Position numbers and translations under genes: made by a program
Shown: piece after piece, positions 6,668 through 15,070 of the stretch
Layout: each line of letters begins with the position of its first letter
Position numbering within the stretch: position 1 is the first letter of the stretch
Notes under the pieces: model-generated
The model's database searches: none
What the model was told of the DNA's origin: nothing
What the model saw: the letters and a program-made list of their open reading frames with translations, nothing else
Assembly (NCBI GenBank): GCA_039033995.1
Contig: JBCCBP010000053.1
Span: forward strand, 1 to 20,684
Reading direction: 5' to 3'
DNA: 20,684 bases
Source: CALBPI01 sp039033995
Lineage (GTDB): Bacteria; Pseudomonadota; Gammaproteobacteria; Steroidobacterales; Woeseiaceae

Positions 6668-7912
6668 CTACTCGATCACATCCATCACCTCGAAGGTCAT
6701 TTCGGCATTGCGGCGCAAGCGTTCGAGAAGGGCATCGCCCATCGCGGCAGCCGGAGTCAGGAATCCACCGGGTTCATCGTCGCGTCGTGGCGTCAGATTG
6801 GCCAGACAGACCGCTGATTCGCCGAGCATGCGGCTCGTGCAACCGTAACCTGGGTCGCGATTGCCATCCACGCGTCCGCGCAAAATCCGACCCTCATCAT
6901 CGATACCGGCCAGCTCAATCTTGAAAAAGCCCGCTTCGCGCTCCTCGGGTGTCGGTCCGTCGCCAGGGGCGGGAAACACGAAGCGTCGCAGCGCCGCGCG
7001 AGTCGGTGCGAATGCAGCGCTCATCATCAATCCTGCCATCGCACCAGACATCGCTGCCGCCTTTGCCATCCCGCTGGCACCGTTGCCTGTCGCTGTGTAT
7101 TCGTTGTAACTGAAGTCTTCGCCATAAGCATGGCCGAGCAGGGCGTTGCTGCGCCGAACGATTCGTGTATTGATGCTCGCCATTAGGAAAGGCGCGACCC
7201 AGACGCCCAGTAACTCATCACGCCGGAAACCGAGCGCATCGCGCCGGTCTATGCCATCCGCCTTGTTTCTCGGGTTCAGGCCATACGGATTCATCAATAG
7301 CTTCGCGCAGCGTCGATCCTTGCGCGCTTGTTCCGCGACTTCGAACAGACTGGCCGCAGTGCCGCCGCTCATGCCACCGCTGGCAGCCCGCAAACAAAAA
7401 TGGATCTTTTGCAGGGGTTTGCCAAAACGGGCCTGGGCTTCGCGTTGCATGAACCAAACGCCGATATCGGACGGGATCGAGTCGAACCCGCAACAATTGA
7501 CAATAAAAGCACCGGACCGCTTGGCGACGCCGTTGTGTGCATCGATCATGCGGCGTATCCACGGTACTTCGCCTGCCAGATCGCAGTAGTGTGTGCCGTG
7601 TCTCGCGCAAGCCGCGATTAGTTCATTACCATACTGGGTGTACGGCCCGACCGTGGTGGCGATAACGCGCGTCCGTTGCACGAGTGTCGCGAGACTTTCG
7701 GCGTCGAAGCTGTCGGCCAGCAAAATTGGCAGGGCCTTGGCTTTGCGGCCCATGTCAGTCCGAATATGCTCGAGCTTCTCTTCGTCGCGGCCGGCGATGG
7801 CCCATTTCAGGGAGGCGTCAACGCCGTAGACGGTCAGCAGGTGCTCGGCCACCAGACGTCCCGTGAACCCACTGGCACCCCACACCACCACATCAAACTC
7901 TCGCTCAGCCAT
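6668..7912 (-). CDS. saccharopine dehydrogenase-like NAD(P)-dependent oxidoreductase
   Basis: The 414-residue protein begins with a Rossmann fold motif, VVVWGASGFTGRLVAEHLL, followed by AGRDEEKLEHI, as in the saccharopine dehydrogenase-like (SCCPDH) family and the related mycobacterial trans-acting enoyl reductases. Further family marks are TVGPYTQYGNELIAACARHGTHYCDLAGE and the CCGFDSIPSD segment. Members act on lipids or amino-acid adducts in different organisms; true saccharopine dehydrogenase activity is unlikely. The substrate here is unknown. It ends 5 bp from the stop of the convergent signalling operon and is transcribed divergently from deoB, sharing the 97-bp region at 7913-8009. It has no evident link to nucleoside salvage. 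Confidence 0.9.
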   Translation of the reverse strand: MAEREFDVVVWGASGFTGRLVAEHLLTVYGVDASLKWAIAGRDEEKLEHIRTDMGRKAKALPILLADSFDAESLATLVQRTRVIATTVGPYTQYGNELIAACARHGTHYCDLAGEVPWIRRMIDAHNGVAKRSGAFIVNCCGFDSIPSDIGVWFMQREAQARFGKPLQKIHFCLRAASGGMSGGTAASLFEVAEQARKDRRCAKLLMNPYGLNPRNKADGIDRRDALGFRRDELLGVWVAPFLMASINTRIVRRSNALLGHAYGEDFSYNEYTATGNGASGMAKAAAMSGAMAGLMMSAAFAPTRAALRRFVFPAPGDGPTPEEREAGFFKIELAGIDDEGRILRGRVDGNRDPGYGCTSRMLGESAVCLANLTPRRDDEPGGFLTPAAAMGDALLERLRRNAEMTFEVMDVIE

Positions 7913-7958
7913 GTTGCTGCAGACTGCCTTTACACCATACGGTGAATCGAAAACCAGC

Positions 7959-7977
7959 GTGCGCTAAGCTTATGCAC
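7959..7977. promoter_or_regulatory. imperfect palindrome in the deoB divergent region, candidate operator
   Basis: GTGC and GCAC flank the 8-bp perfect palindrome TAAGCTTA, with spacers of two and one base. It lies 33 bp upstream of deoB and could bind a regulator controlling either divergent gene. The asymmetry makes this weak. I see no match to the E. coli DeoR or CytR sites. Confidence 0.25.
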
Positions 7978-8009
7978 ACCCGGGCAAGGTTAACTGACGA
8001 GAAACCAAT

Positions 8010-9248
8010 ATGCGACGTGTAATCATTCTTGTACTGGATTCTTTTGGTATCGGCGCCGCACCGGACGCAGCGCGCTTCGGTGACGAGGGCGCCAATACGC
8101 TCGGCGCAATTGCCCAAGACTGCCGCGTGCGATTTGAGCAGGGCGCGCGCCAACAACCGTTGCAATTGCCGAACCTGACGGAGCTCGGTCTCATGCATGC
8201 GGCGCATCTGGCGAGCGGCGCATGGCCGGACGTGGATCATAGCGCGCTGCCGACCACTGGCGCGTGGGGTTGTGCGGCCGAGCTATCCAGCGGCAAGGAT
8301 ACGCCATCCGGACACTGGGAGATTGCCGGTGTGCCGGTACTGTTTGATTGGGGTTACTTCTCCGACAAAGAGCAGACGTTTCCCGAAGCGCTGTTGGCGG
8401 ATTTGGTTGCGCAGGCGCGACTGCCCGGCGTGCTCGGCAATTGTCACGCGTCAGGCACGGAGATCATTGCAAGGCTCGGCGATGAACACATCAAGAGTGG
8501 CAAGCCGATCGTGTATACGTCCGCTGATAGCGTGCTTCAAATCGCGGCGCATGAAGCGCATTTCGGATTGCAGCGGCTGTATGATACCTGCGAGATCGCA
8601 CGCGGTCTGGTCGATGAGTACAACGTCGGTCGGGTCATCGCGCGGCCGTTTGTTGGGCATTCGGCAGAGACTTACGAACGCACCGGCAACCGTCGCGATC
8701 TGACCACGCCGCCACATGCAGCAACATTGCTGGACTTGCTATCAGCGGCTGGCGGTGAAGTTGTCAGTGTCGGGAAAATCAGCGATATCTTCGCGCATCA
8801 GGGCGTCACGCAACAGATCAAAGCATCAGGCAATGCCGCTTTGCTGGATGCGACACTCCAGGCGATGCAGGATACGCCCGCACCAGGGCTGATTTTTACT
8901 AACCTGGTGGACTTTGACATGCTCTTCGGTCACCGGCGGGATATTGAGGGTTACGCCGCAGCACTCGAGTATTTTGACGGACGACTGCCCGAACTCATGG
9001 CGGCGATGGGCGATGATGATCTGCTGATCATGTGCGCTGATCATGGTTGCGATCCGAGCTGGCCGGGCAGTGATCACACGCGCGAGTTTATTCCTGTCTT
9101 GATGTATGGTCGCCGTGTTGCTGGCGGTAGTCTGGGTGTGCGCGGAAGTTTCGCCGACATCGGACAAACAGTTGCTCAATACCTCGAACTGCCCCCCACC
9201 GACTACGGTGAAGCCTGCCAGTTACAGCCGCAGGTTGCCGTCAGTTAG
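8010..9248 (+). CDS. deoB: phosphopentomutase
   Basis: DeoB interconverts (deoxy)ribose-1-phosphate and (deoxy)ribose-5-phosphate, linking nucleoside phosphorolysis to central metabolism in the cytoplasm. The 412-aa length is normal. Metal-site motifs of the alkaline-phosphatase-like fold are present: VLDSFGIGAAPDA (D10) and DHGCDPSWPGSDHTRE near residue 350. The activation threonine lies in SGKDTPSGHWE (T98). The substrate-binding PFVG segment is also present. It stands apart from deoD and deoC but in the same island, and its product feeds DeoC encoded 2.5 kb downstream. Its stop codon overlaps the convergent amidohydrolase stop. There is only a weak ribosome site (ACGAG) upstream of the start. 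Confidence 0.97.
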   Translation: MRRVIILVLDSFGIGAAPDAARFGDEGANTLGAIAQDCRVRFEQGARQQPLQLPNLTELGLMHAAHLASGAWPDVDHSALPTTGAWGCAAELSSGKDTPSGHWEIAGVPVLFDWGYFSDKEQTFPEALLADLVAQARLPGVLGNCHASGTEIIARLGDEHIKSGKPIVYTSADSVLQIAAHEAHFGLQRLYDTCEIARGLVDEYNVGRVIARPFVGHSAETYERTGNRRDLTTPPHAATLLDLLSAAGGEVVSVGKISDIFAHQGVTQQIKASGNAALLDATLQAMQDTPAPGLIFTNLVDFDMLFGHRRDIEGYAAALEYFDGRLPELMAAMGDDDLLIMCADHGCDPSWPGSDHTREFIPVLMYGRRVAGGSLGVRGSFADIGQTVAQYLELPPTDYGEACQLQPQVAVS

Positions 9249-10666
9249 TCCGTCGCTGTTTTCGGTCCCACCAATGCGCGTATTCGTTCGCGATGCCGTG
9301 CAACATTGTCGCGCAGCCGGGCGGCGTCGATCGTGAGAATTTCGCGATCGCGCATCAACACCACGCCCTCGACGATTGTCGTAACGACATCGTGTTCATC
9401 GGCAACGTAAACCAGATGTGAGATCGGCTCGTACATCGGTGCAAAGGTGAGATCGTCGGTGGCCACCTGAATCAAGTCAGCGCGTTTGCCGACTTCGATG
9501 CTGCCAACCCGATCCGCCAAACCAATCGCTGCAGCACCATCAGAGGTTGCCATCTTCAAAGCTTCGTAGGCGGGTAAGTGCGTCGGCACCATACCGATGC
9601 CCTTGGCGAGTAACGAAGCAAGCCGTATCTCTTCCCAGAGATCCAGGTCATTATTGCTGGCTGCGCCGTCGGTACCAAGGCCAACCGTGACGCCTGCACG
9701 CCGCATATCGACCACCGGTGATACGCCGGACGACAGCTTCAAGTTGGACGTCGGATTATGGATAGCGCCGACGTTGTTCCTGGCCATGCGTTGCCAGTCA
9801 TCGGCGTCGCCATGTACGACGTGAGCGGCGATCAATGGCACATCCAGATAACCGAGCTCCTCGAGTAGCGCGACCGGGCTCTTGCCATAATTGTCAGCGG
9901 TAATCTGCATTTCGAACGGTGACTCTGCGACATGGATGCTGATAGCCAGACCATGGTCGTTCGCAGCCGCGACCAGCGTTTCCAGTGCCTCGCGTCCGAT
10001 GGTGTAGACGGAGTGCGCACCGAGTGCGGGCACGATGCGCGGATGTTTGTCACGCCAGCGCTCGGCGAAATCGATCGCTTGCGCCAGCGACTGAGTAAAG
10101 TCACGGGCGTCCGGGCTTGCTTGTTCGATGACCGATGGCACGACGATCGCACGTAGGCCGCAATCAACCACGGCCTGTGCGACTGTATCCGGGAAGAAAT
10201 ACATATCCACGAAGCTCGTAATGCCGCCCCGAATCATTTCGTAACAGGCGAGTGTGGTGCCGGTAGCGATAAAGTCTTCATCCACCAGCTCAAGCTCGGC
10301 TGGAAAAATGTACTGCGTCAGCCAGGTCATCAGTTCGAGGTCATCGGCGATGCCACGCATCAATGCCATCGCAGCGTGCGTATGACCGTTGACAAGTCCT
10401 GGCATTAACACGCGCGACTCACCGCTGATGATCTCTGCGGCGCGGAACTGGCGCGCGATCGTTTCGGCGTCATCCACGGCCACAATCATGCCGGCATCGA
10501 TGGCCACCGCCTGATCATAGGCGACCGCTTCCGACGTCATCGTGAGCAGGTATTCGGCCTCGACGATCAGATCAACCGTGCGGCGATTATCGGTGGGTAA
10601 TTCGGCGCAACCGGCGGCGGTGACAATTCCCAGCAAAGCCAAGCAATGATGACAAAAGCGATTCAT
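9245..10666 (-). CDS. predicted exported amidohydrolase of the MTA/SAH/nucleoside deaminase (MtaD/SsnA) type
   Basis: The 473-aa protein is an amidohydrolase with the metal and catalytic residues of the MtaD/TrzN/SsnA deaminase group: HTH (H95, H97), HVAES (H245, E248), AAHVVHG (H282/H285) and GTDGAASNN (D333). Enzymes of this group deaminate S-adenosylhomocysteine, methylthioadenosine, adenosine, guanine derivatives or triazines. Unusually it begins with a signal-like segment, a short hydrophobic core and AAGC (Cys20), a plausible but not ideal lipobox, so it may be a periplasmic lipoprotein. Family members are usually cytoplasmic. Its place between deoB and deoD suggests a nucleoside or purine substrate; this is inference. 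The start overlaps the upstream cupin gene by 4 nt. Confidence 0.88.
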   Translation of the reverse strand: MNRFCHHCLALLGIVTAAGCAELPTDNRRTVDLIVEAEYLLTMTSEAVAYDQAVAIDAGMIVAVDDAETIARQFRAAEIISGESRVLMPGLVNGHTHAAMALMRGIADDLELMTWLTQYIFPAELELVDEDFIATGTTLACYEMIRGGITSFVDMYFFPDTVAQAVVDCGLRAIVVPSVIEQASPDARDFTQSLAQAIDFAERWRDKHPRIVPALGAHSVYTIGREALETLVAAANDHGLAISIHVAESPFEMQITADNYGKSPVALLEELGYLDVPLIAAHVVHGDADDWQRMARNNVGAIHNPTSNLKLSSGVSPVVDMRRAGVTVGLGTDGAASNNDLDLWEEIRLASLLAKGIGMVPTHLPAYEALKMATSDGAAAIGLADRVGSIEVGKRADLIQVATDDLTFAPMYEPISHLVYVADEHDVVTTIVEGVVLMRDREILTIDAARLRDNVARHRERIRALVGPKTATD

Positions 10667-11025
10667 GACAATTCTCCAGACGGATCATCTTCCAGTGATC
10701 GATAACAGGTTTCCGAAAACCGGGGCATACACAAGCAATGGAAGACCAAGTCATGTTCTCCCGTATTGTGAATTTGTTGTGATGTGTTGGCTGGAATATC
10801 GACGACGTCGCCCGGCGCCACCGGGAATGACCGCGCGTCGCCAACGAACATTTCGCCGGTACCGGCGATGATGACGTACCACTCTCGCACTGTCAGCGCG
10901 TGTTTTTGAGTCAGCGTACCGGGTTCGACGCGACACCGTGCCAGCGACGCATTTGGGAGTGATTCGACATTAACCAGCTCCGTGATGAAGCAGCGTTCAT
11001 CGGTCCAAAACTCTGGCGCAGTCAT
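10663..11025 (-). CDS. small cupin-domain protein
   Basis: A 120-aa single cupin: the first motif is at PGTLTQKHALTVREWYVIIAGTGE (H42, E48) and the second at PGDVVDIPANTSQQIHNTG (H86). One of the two usual histidines in motif 1 is missing (HALTVRE in place of HxHxxxxxE), so metal binding may be altered. Small cupins bind or modify small molecules, or act as sensors or isomerases; the substrate cannot be told. It is the first gene of a two-gene operon with the exported amidohydrolase (ATGA overlap), so it probably serves the same pathway, perhaps on the deaminated product. It is transcribed divergently from deoD across a 70-bp gap. Confidence 0.85.
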   Translation of the reverse strand: MTAPEFWTDERCFITELVNVESLPNASLARCRVEPGTLTQKHALTVREWYVIIAGTGEMFVGDARSFPVAPGDVVDIPANTSQQIHNTGEHDLVFHCLCMPRFSETCYRSLEDDPSGELS

Positions 11026-11095
11026 TGCGATCCGGTAACCCCGTTACTGATGTGGTGGTGTATCATAACGGCGTTGTTCACAGACAGGCAAAAGC

Positions 11096-11809
11096 ATGGC
11101 CACCAAACACATGAATGCAGCACCGGGGGATTTCGCACCGAGTGTGTTGATGCCCGGCGATCCATTGCGCGCCAAGTACATTGCCGAGAAGTATCTGAGC
11201 CAGCCGCGCCAGGTAACCGATGTTCGCAATATGCTGGGTTTCACGGGCGAATTTCAAGGTAAATCCATCTCGGTCATGGCGCATGGCATGGGCATTCCCA
11301 GCGTCTCCATTTATGTCAGTGAATTGATCGAGTCCTATGGCGTTCAACGCATCATGCGTGTTGGCAGTTGCGGCACGGTCAAGGCCGAAGGTGGGCTTCG
11401 TGATGTCATCATCGGCGCCGGCGCCTGCACCGATTCGGGCGTGAATCGCATGCGCTTTGGCGGCTTCGACTATGCGCCCATTGCCGATTATGACCTGCTA
11501 AGCACCGCGGTAAGTACCGCGCGCGCCAAAGGTATTCCGTATCACGTTGGCAATCTGTTTTCCGCCGATCTCTTCTACACGCCGCAGCCAGAGATGTTCG
11601 ACACGATGGAAAAATACGACATCAAGGGCGTTGAGATGGAAGCGGCGGGCATCTATCCGATTTGTGCGGAGCACGGCGTGGCGGCTTTAGCGATATGCAC
11701 GGTCAGCGACAACATTCGCACCGGCGAGGCACTGAGCGCAGAGGAGCGGGCGTCCACCTTTGATGACATGATTCAATTGGCACTCGACAGTATGGCGGCA
11801 GCGATCTGA
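11096..11809 (+). CDS. deoD: purine nucleoside phosphorylase, hexameric DeoD type
   Basis: DeoD cleaves purine (deoxy)nucleosides with phosphate to base and (deoxy)ribose-1-phosphate. The 237-aa length and sequence match the E. coli hexameric type closely: MATKHMNA (H5 reaching into the neighbouring active site), MPGDPLRAKYIAE with R25, RVGSCGTV, NLFSADLFY, GVEMEAAGIY (the ribose-binding MEAAG) and TVSDNIRTGE with the proton-donating Asp. Upstream lies AGGCA about 6 nt before the ATG. It leads an operon deoD-deoC-ALDH-short ALDH with a 1-bp gap to deoC. The promoter should be in the 70-bp divergent region; TATCAT at 11061-11066 is a possible -10, but no good -35 goes with it. Confidence 0.97.
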   Translation: MATKHMNAAPGDFAPSVLMPGDPLRAKYIAEKYLSQPRQVTDVRNMLGFTGEFQGKSISVMAHGMGIPSVSIYVSELIESYGVQRIMRVGSCGTVKAEGGLRDVIIGAGACTDSGVNRMRFGGFDYAPIADYDLLSTAVSTARAKGIPYHVGNLFSADLFYTPQPEMFDTMEKYDIKGVEMEAAGIYPICAEHGVAALAICTVSDNIRTGEALSAEERASTFDDMIQLALDSMAAAI

Positions 11810-11810
11810 A

Positions 11811-12707
11811 ATGGCGTTGTCGAATGTAATACCGACACCCGTCGATACGGTCGGCATCGGTGAGCGTGTGTCGCGTTTTTGTTCCCGCTCGATCAAGGCC
11901 GATGCGAAGCTGCAGGGTCTGCATCTCGCCTTGTCAATGATTGACCTGACAACACTCGAGGGGGCGGACACACCCGGCAAGGTGCGCCAGTTGTGCACCA
12001 AAGCCACGCATTTACACGATCGATTACCGGGTTTGCCGACGGTCGCCGCAGTGTGTGTTTATCCGACGATGGTGGCGTTGGCCAAGCAGACGCTGACGCA
12101 TCCGGACATCGCGGTGGCCGCAGTGGCGACTGCGTTTCCGAGCGGGCAGTCATCACTCGATATCAAGATTCAGGATACGCGTATGGCGGTGGAGGCCGGC
12201 GCGGATGAAATTGATATGGTGATTTCGCGTGGCGCTTTTCTGGCCGGGGATTACCAGCGTGTATATGACGAGATTGCGGTCATCAAGGAGACCTGCGGCG
12301 AGGCGCATTTGAAGGTGATCCTGGAGACCGGAGAACTCGGCTCGCTCGACAACGTGCGGCTCGCGAGCGACATCGCGATCGCGGCCGGTGCCGATTTTAT
12401 CAAGACGTCTACCGGTAAGGTTCAGCCTGCGGCAACGATGCCGGTTACCCTCACGATGTTGATGTCGATTCGGGACCACTACCGTGCAACGGGCAAGATG
12501 GTGGGCATGAAACCCGCTGGTGGTATCTCTACCGCGAAACTGGCGCTGCAGTATCTCGTGATGGTCAATGAAACGCTGGGTGCGCGATGGATGACCAAAC
12601 AATGGTTTCGGTTCGGCGCCAGCTCGCTGGCCAACGACGTACTGATGCAGTTGGTGAAACAGGATACCGGGCACTATCAATCTGCTGATTATTTTTCTCG
12701 CGACTGA
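11811..12707 (+). CDS. deoC: deoxyribose-phosphate aldolase, long eukaryote/actinobacterium-like type
   Basis: DeoC splits 2-deoxyribose-5-phosphate into glyceraldehyde-3-phosphate and acetaldehyde through a lysine Schiff base. All key residues are present: D135 in EIDMVIS, K198 in FIKTSTGK and K234 in GMKPAGG. The protein is 298 aa, longer than E. coli DeoC (about 259), because of a roughly 40-residue N-terminal extension. The run CGEAHLKVILETGELG and the ending TGHYQ match the form found in human DERA better than the E. coli form. A C-terminal Tyr, which matters in the E. coli enzyme, is present in the tail. The ATG follows the deoD stop by one base without a clear ribosome site, so translation probably depends on deoD. 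Confidence 0.96.
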   Translation: MALSNVIPTPVDTVGIGERVSRFCSRSIKADAKLQGLHLALSMIDLTTLEGADTPGKVRQLCTKATHLHDRLPGLPTVAAVCVYPTMVALAKQTLTHPDIAVAAVATAFPSGQSSLDIKIQDTRMAVEAGADEIDMVISRGAFLAGDYQRVYDEIAVIKETCGEAHLKVILETGELGSLDNVRLASDIAIAAGADFIKTSTGKVQPAATMPVTLTMLMSIRDHYRATGKMVGMKPAGGISTAKLALQYLVMVNETLGARWMTKQWFRFGASSLANDVLMQLVKQDTGHYQSADYFSRD

Positions 12708-12721
12708 TTTCGGGAACGGTT

Positions 12722-14200
12722 ATGACTTCACAATCACCGCTAAGCTTTGACATGGGATGGGACTACGCGCCGGCGCCGGAAGGCACCGATCATGTCTCGT
12801 TGAAGGATCAATATCACCTGTTCATCGACGGTAGTTTTGTCGAGAGCGATAGCGATCAACGTATTGTCACGGTTAACCCGGCGACCGCAGAACCGATTGC
12901 GTCTGTCGCTTGCGCGACATCCGGCGATATCGATCGTGCCGTCCGTGCAGCGCGCAAGGCCTACGATGGAGTTTGGTCAAAAATGCCGGCGGCGGAGCGG
13001 GGCAAATATTTGTTTCGTATTGCTCGTGCTTTGGCGGAGCGTGCGCGCGAGTTCGCGGTCATCGAGAGCATGGACGGTGGCAAACCGATTCGCGAGTCAC
13101 GAGATATCGACATTCCACTCGCCTCGGCGCATTTTTTCTACTACGCGGGCTGGGCGGACAAACTCGAGTACGCGTACCCAGGCGTGCGCGCCGAATCGCT
13201 TGGCGTTGCCGCTCAAATTATTCCGTGGAATTTCCCGCTGCTGATGGCCGCGTGGAAAATTGCACCAGCATTGGCCGCGGGGAATACGGTCGTAATCAAG
13301 CCGGCTGAAACGACGCCGCTCACGGCATTGAAGCTTGCGGAACTGTTCCAGGATATCGGCTTACCGGACGGCGTCGTCAACATCGTCACAGGCGACGGTT
13401 CGACCGGCGCTGCGCTGGTTGATCATCCTGCTATCAACAAGGTCGCGTTTACTGGCTCAACTGCGGTCGGACGCGGAATCATGCAAGCCCTCTCGCACCG
13501 GCAGATACCGTATACCCTCGAGTTGGGGGGCAAGGCGGCGAACATCGTTTTCGCAGATGCAGCGCTCGACCAGGCGGTGGAAGGCATCGTGAACGGCATC
13601 TTTTTTAATCAGGGCCACGTGTGTTGTGCGGGCTCTCGCCTGCTGGTGCAGGAATCGGTCGCGGAGGATGTGGTCAGTCGCCTGAAAGATCGAATCTCGA
13701 CGTTGATCGTCGGTAATCCGCTGGATAAAAATACCGATATTGGCGCGATTAACTCGAGCGAGCAGTTGCGGCGTATTAACGACTACATCGACATCGGCCG
13801 CTCCGAAGGTGCAAACTTGTGGCAGTCTCCCTGCGCGGTGCCAGAGCAGGGGTATTTTTGTGCACCGACGTTGTTCACGGACGTGGCGCAGTCACATCGT
13901 ATCGTGCAGGAAGAAATTTTCGGTCCTGTGTTGACGATCCAGACGTTTCGCACCTTCGACGAAGCGCGAGAAAAGGCCAACAATACGCCGTATGGCTTGT
14001 CTGGTGGCGTATGGACAGACAAGGGCGCACGGATCTTCAAGATGACCAGCGCGCTGCGTGCCGGCGTAGTGTGGGCCAATACCTTCAACAAATTCGACCC
14101 GACGTCGCCGTTTGGCGGCTACAAAGAGAGTGGCGTAGGCCGTGAAGGTGGTCTACACGGACTGTCCGCCTACTTGAAATTTGATCATGGGATTCACTGA
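12722..14200 (+). CDS. NAD-dependent aldehyde dehydrogenase, catalytic partner of a split ALDH16-like pair
   Basis: A full-length 492-aa aldehyde dehydrogenase. Landmarks in order: IIPWNFP (Asn), VIKPAETTP (Lys), FTGSTAVGRGI, LELGGK with E267, FFNQGHVCCAGSR with catalytic C301, EEIFGPVL, and SPFGGYKESGVGREGG. His299 stands where most ALDHs have Gln or Glu, a trait I also recall from actinobacterial ALDHs next to deoC. Its place directly behind deoC suggests it oxidises the acetaldehyde produced there to acetate, preventing toxicity; the substrate is inferred. It starts 14 bp after deoC with GGGAACGG upstream. Its stop overlaps the next ATG by one base (TGATG), so the two ALDH chains are coupled. 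Confidence 0.95.
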   Translation: MTSQSPLSFDMGWDYAPAPEGTDHVSLKDQYHLFIDGSFVESDSDQRIVTVNPATAEPIASVACATSGDIDRAVRAARKAYDGVWSKMPAAERGKYLFRIARALAERAREFAVIESMDGGKPIRESRDIDIPLASAHFFYYAGWADKLEYAYPGVRAESLGVAAQIIPWNFPLLMAAWKIAPALAAGNTVVIKPAETTPLTALKLAELFQDIGLPDGVVNIVTGDGSTGAALVDHPAINKVAFTGSTAVGRGIMQALSHRQIPYTLELGGKAANIVFADAALDQAVEGIVNGIFFNQGHVCCAGSRLLVQESVAEDVVSRLKDRISTLIVGNPLDKNTDIGAINSSEQLRRINDYIDIGRSEGANLWQSPCAVPEQGYFCAPTLFTDVAQSHRIVQEEIFGPVLTIQTFRTFDEAREKANNTPYGLSGGVWTDKGARIFKMTSALRAGVVWANTFNKFDPTSPFGGYKESGVGREGGLHGLSAYLKFDHGIH

Positions 14201-15063
14201 TGACTGACGATCAGGAACAAACACGCCTGGCGGTCGCCAAGACCTATAAGCTGTATATCGGTGGCCAGTTTCCTCGTACGGAGTCAGGTCGCTATGAACG
14301 TTTTTCTGCGGATGCGGTCAATGTTTGTCGTGCCAGCCGCAAGGACCTGCGCAATGCCGTCGTCGCGGCGAGAAAAGCCGTCGCCGGCTGGTCCGCTGCC
14401 TCCGCGTATTTGCGCGGGCAGATCATCTATCGAATCGCTGAGATGCTGGAAGGCCGATCGACGCAGTTTGCAGAGGAGCTGGAACGAGAAGGCTTGAGTC
14501 GCGATGCGGCGCGGGCGAATGTACGCGAGGCAATCGATAGGCTCGTGTACTACGCGGGATGGTCTGACAAGTTCACACAAGTGTGTAGCAGCGTCAACCC
14601 GGTTGCCTCGTCGCATTTCAATTTTTCGGTACCGGAGCCGATGGGTGTTGTCGGCATCGCTGCGCCGGAATCCGGCCTGTTCGGGCTGGTCAGCGCCCTG
14701 GCGCCGGTCATCGTCGGCGGCAACGTCGCGGTGCTGGTCGCGAGTGTCAAGCATCCGCTGACTGCGATCAGCTTTGCCGAAGTGCTGCATGCTTCCGATG
14801 TACCGGCCGGCGTTGTCAATGTGCTGACCGGCAGACTGGAGGAGTTGTTGCCTGTCGCGGCCGAACACATGGATATCAATGCACTGGCGCTCGCGGCTGG
14901 TAGCGATGTCTTACGGGCTACGGCGGCGGAGCAGAGTGCGGGGAACCTCAAGCGCGTGGTGAATCTGGACCCCAGGCGTCTCGCGGACGCCGATGGGGCG
15001 GGGCCGCATCACATCCAGGCCTTTCAGGAAATCAAGACGACCTGGCACCCGGTCGCGCAGTAG
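14200..15063 (+). CDS. short non-catalytic aldehyde dehydrogenase-like protein (pseudo-ALDH)
   Basis: A 287-aa protein that covers only the NAD-binding half of an ALDH. It starts like a normal one (KLYIGGQFPRTESGR, then RKAVAGWS and YYAGWSDK) but the site equivalent to PWNFP reads APESGLFGL, the KPAE lysine site reads VLVASVKHP, and there is no ELGGK glutamate or catalytic cysteine. It ends in KTTWHPV, an ending I recall from similar short ALDHs in actinobacterial deo clusters, so it is probably a native length and not a broken gene. Together with the preceding ALDH it equals the layout of the ALDH16 family (active domain plus pseudo-domain), here on two chains. A structural or oligomerising role is inferred. 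Its end lies 7 bp from the convergent kinase gene. Confidence 0.88.
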   Translation: MTDDQEQTRLAVAKTYKLYIGGQFPRTESGRYERFSADAVNVCRASRKDLRNAVVAARKAVAGWSAASAYLRGQIIYRIAEMLEGRSTQFAEELEREGLSRDAARANVREAIDRLVYYAGWSDKFTQVCSSVNPVASSHFNFSVPEPMGVVGIAAPESGLFGLVSALAPVIVGGNVAVLVASVKHPLTAISFAEVLHASDVPAGVVNVLTGRLEELLPVAAEHMDINALALAAGSDVLRATAAEQSAGNLKRVVNLDPRRLADADGAGPHHIQAFQEIKTTWHPVAQ

Positions 15064-15070
15064 TGCGCTG

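Noticed and set aside
11026..11095. CytR/DeoR-type operator upstream of deoD
   Set aside because: I looked for repeats shared with the deoB and tdk upstream regions and for E. coli-like sites and found none that hold up.
14200..15063. Short ALDH as a pseudogene
   Set aside because: It has no frameshift or stop, is translationally coupled, and ends in a tail that looks conserved, so a native short protein is more likely than decay.
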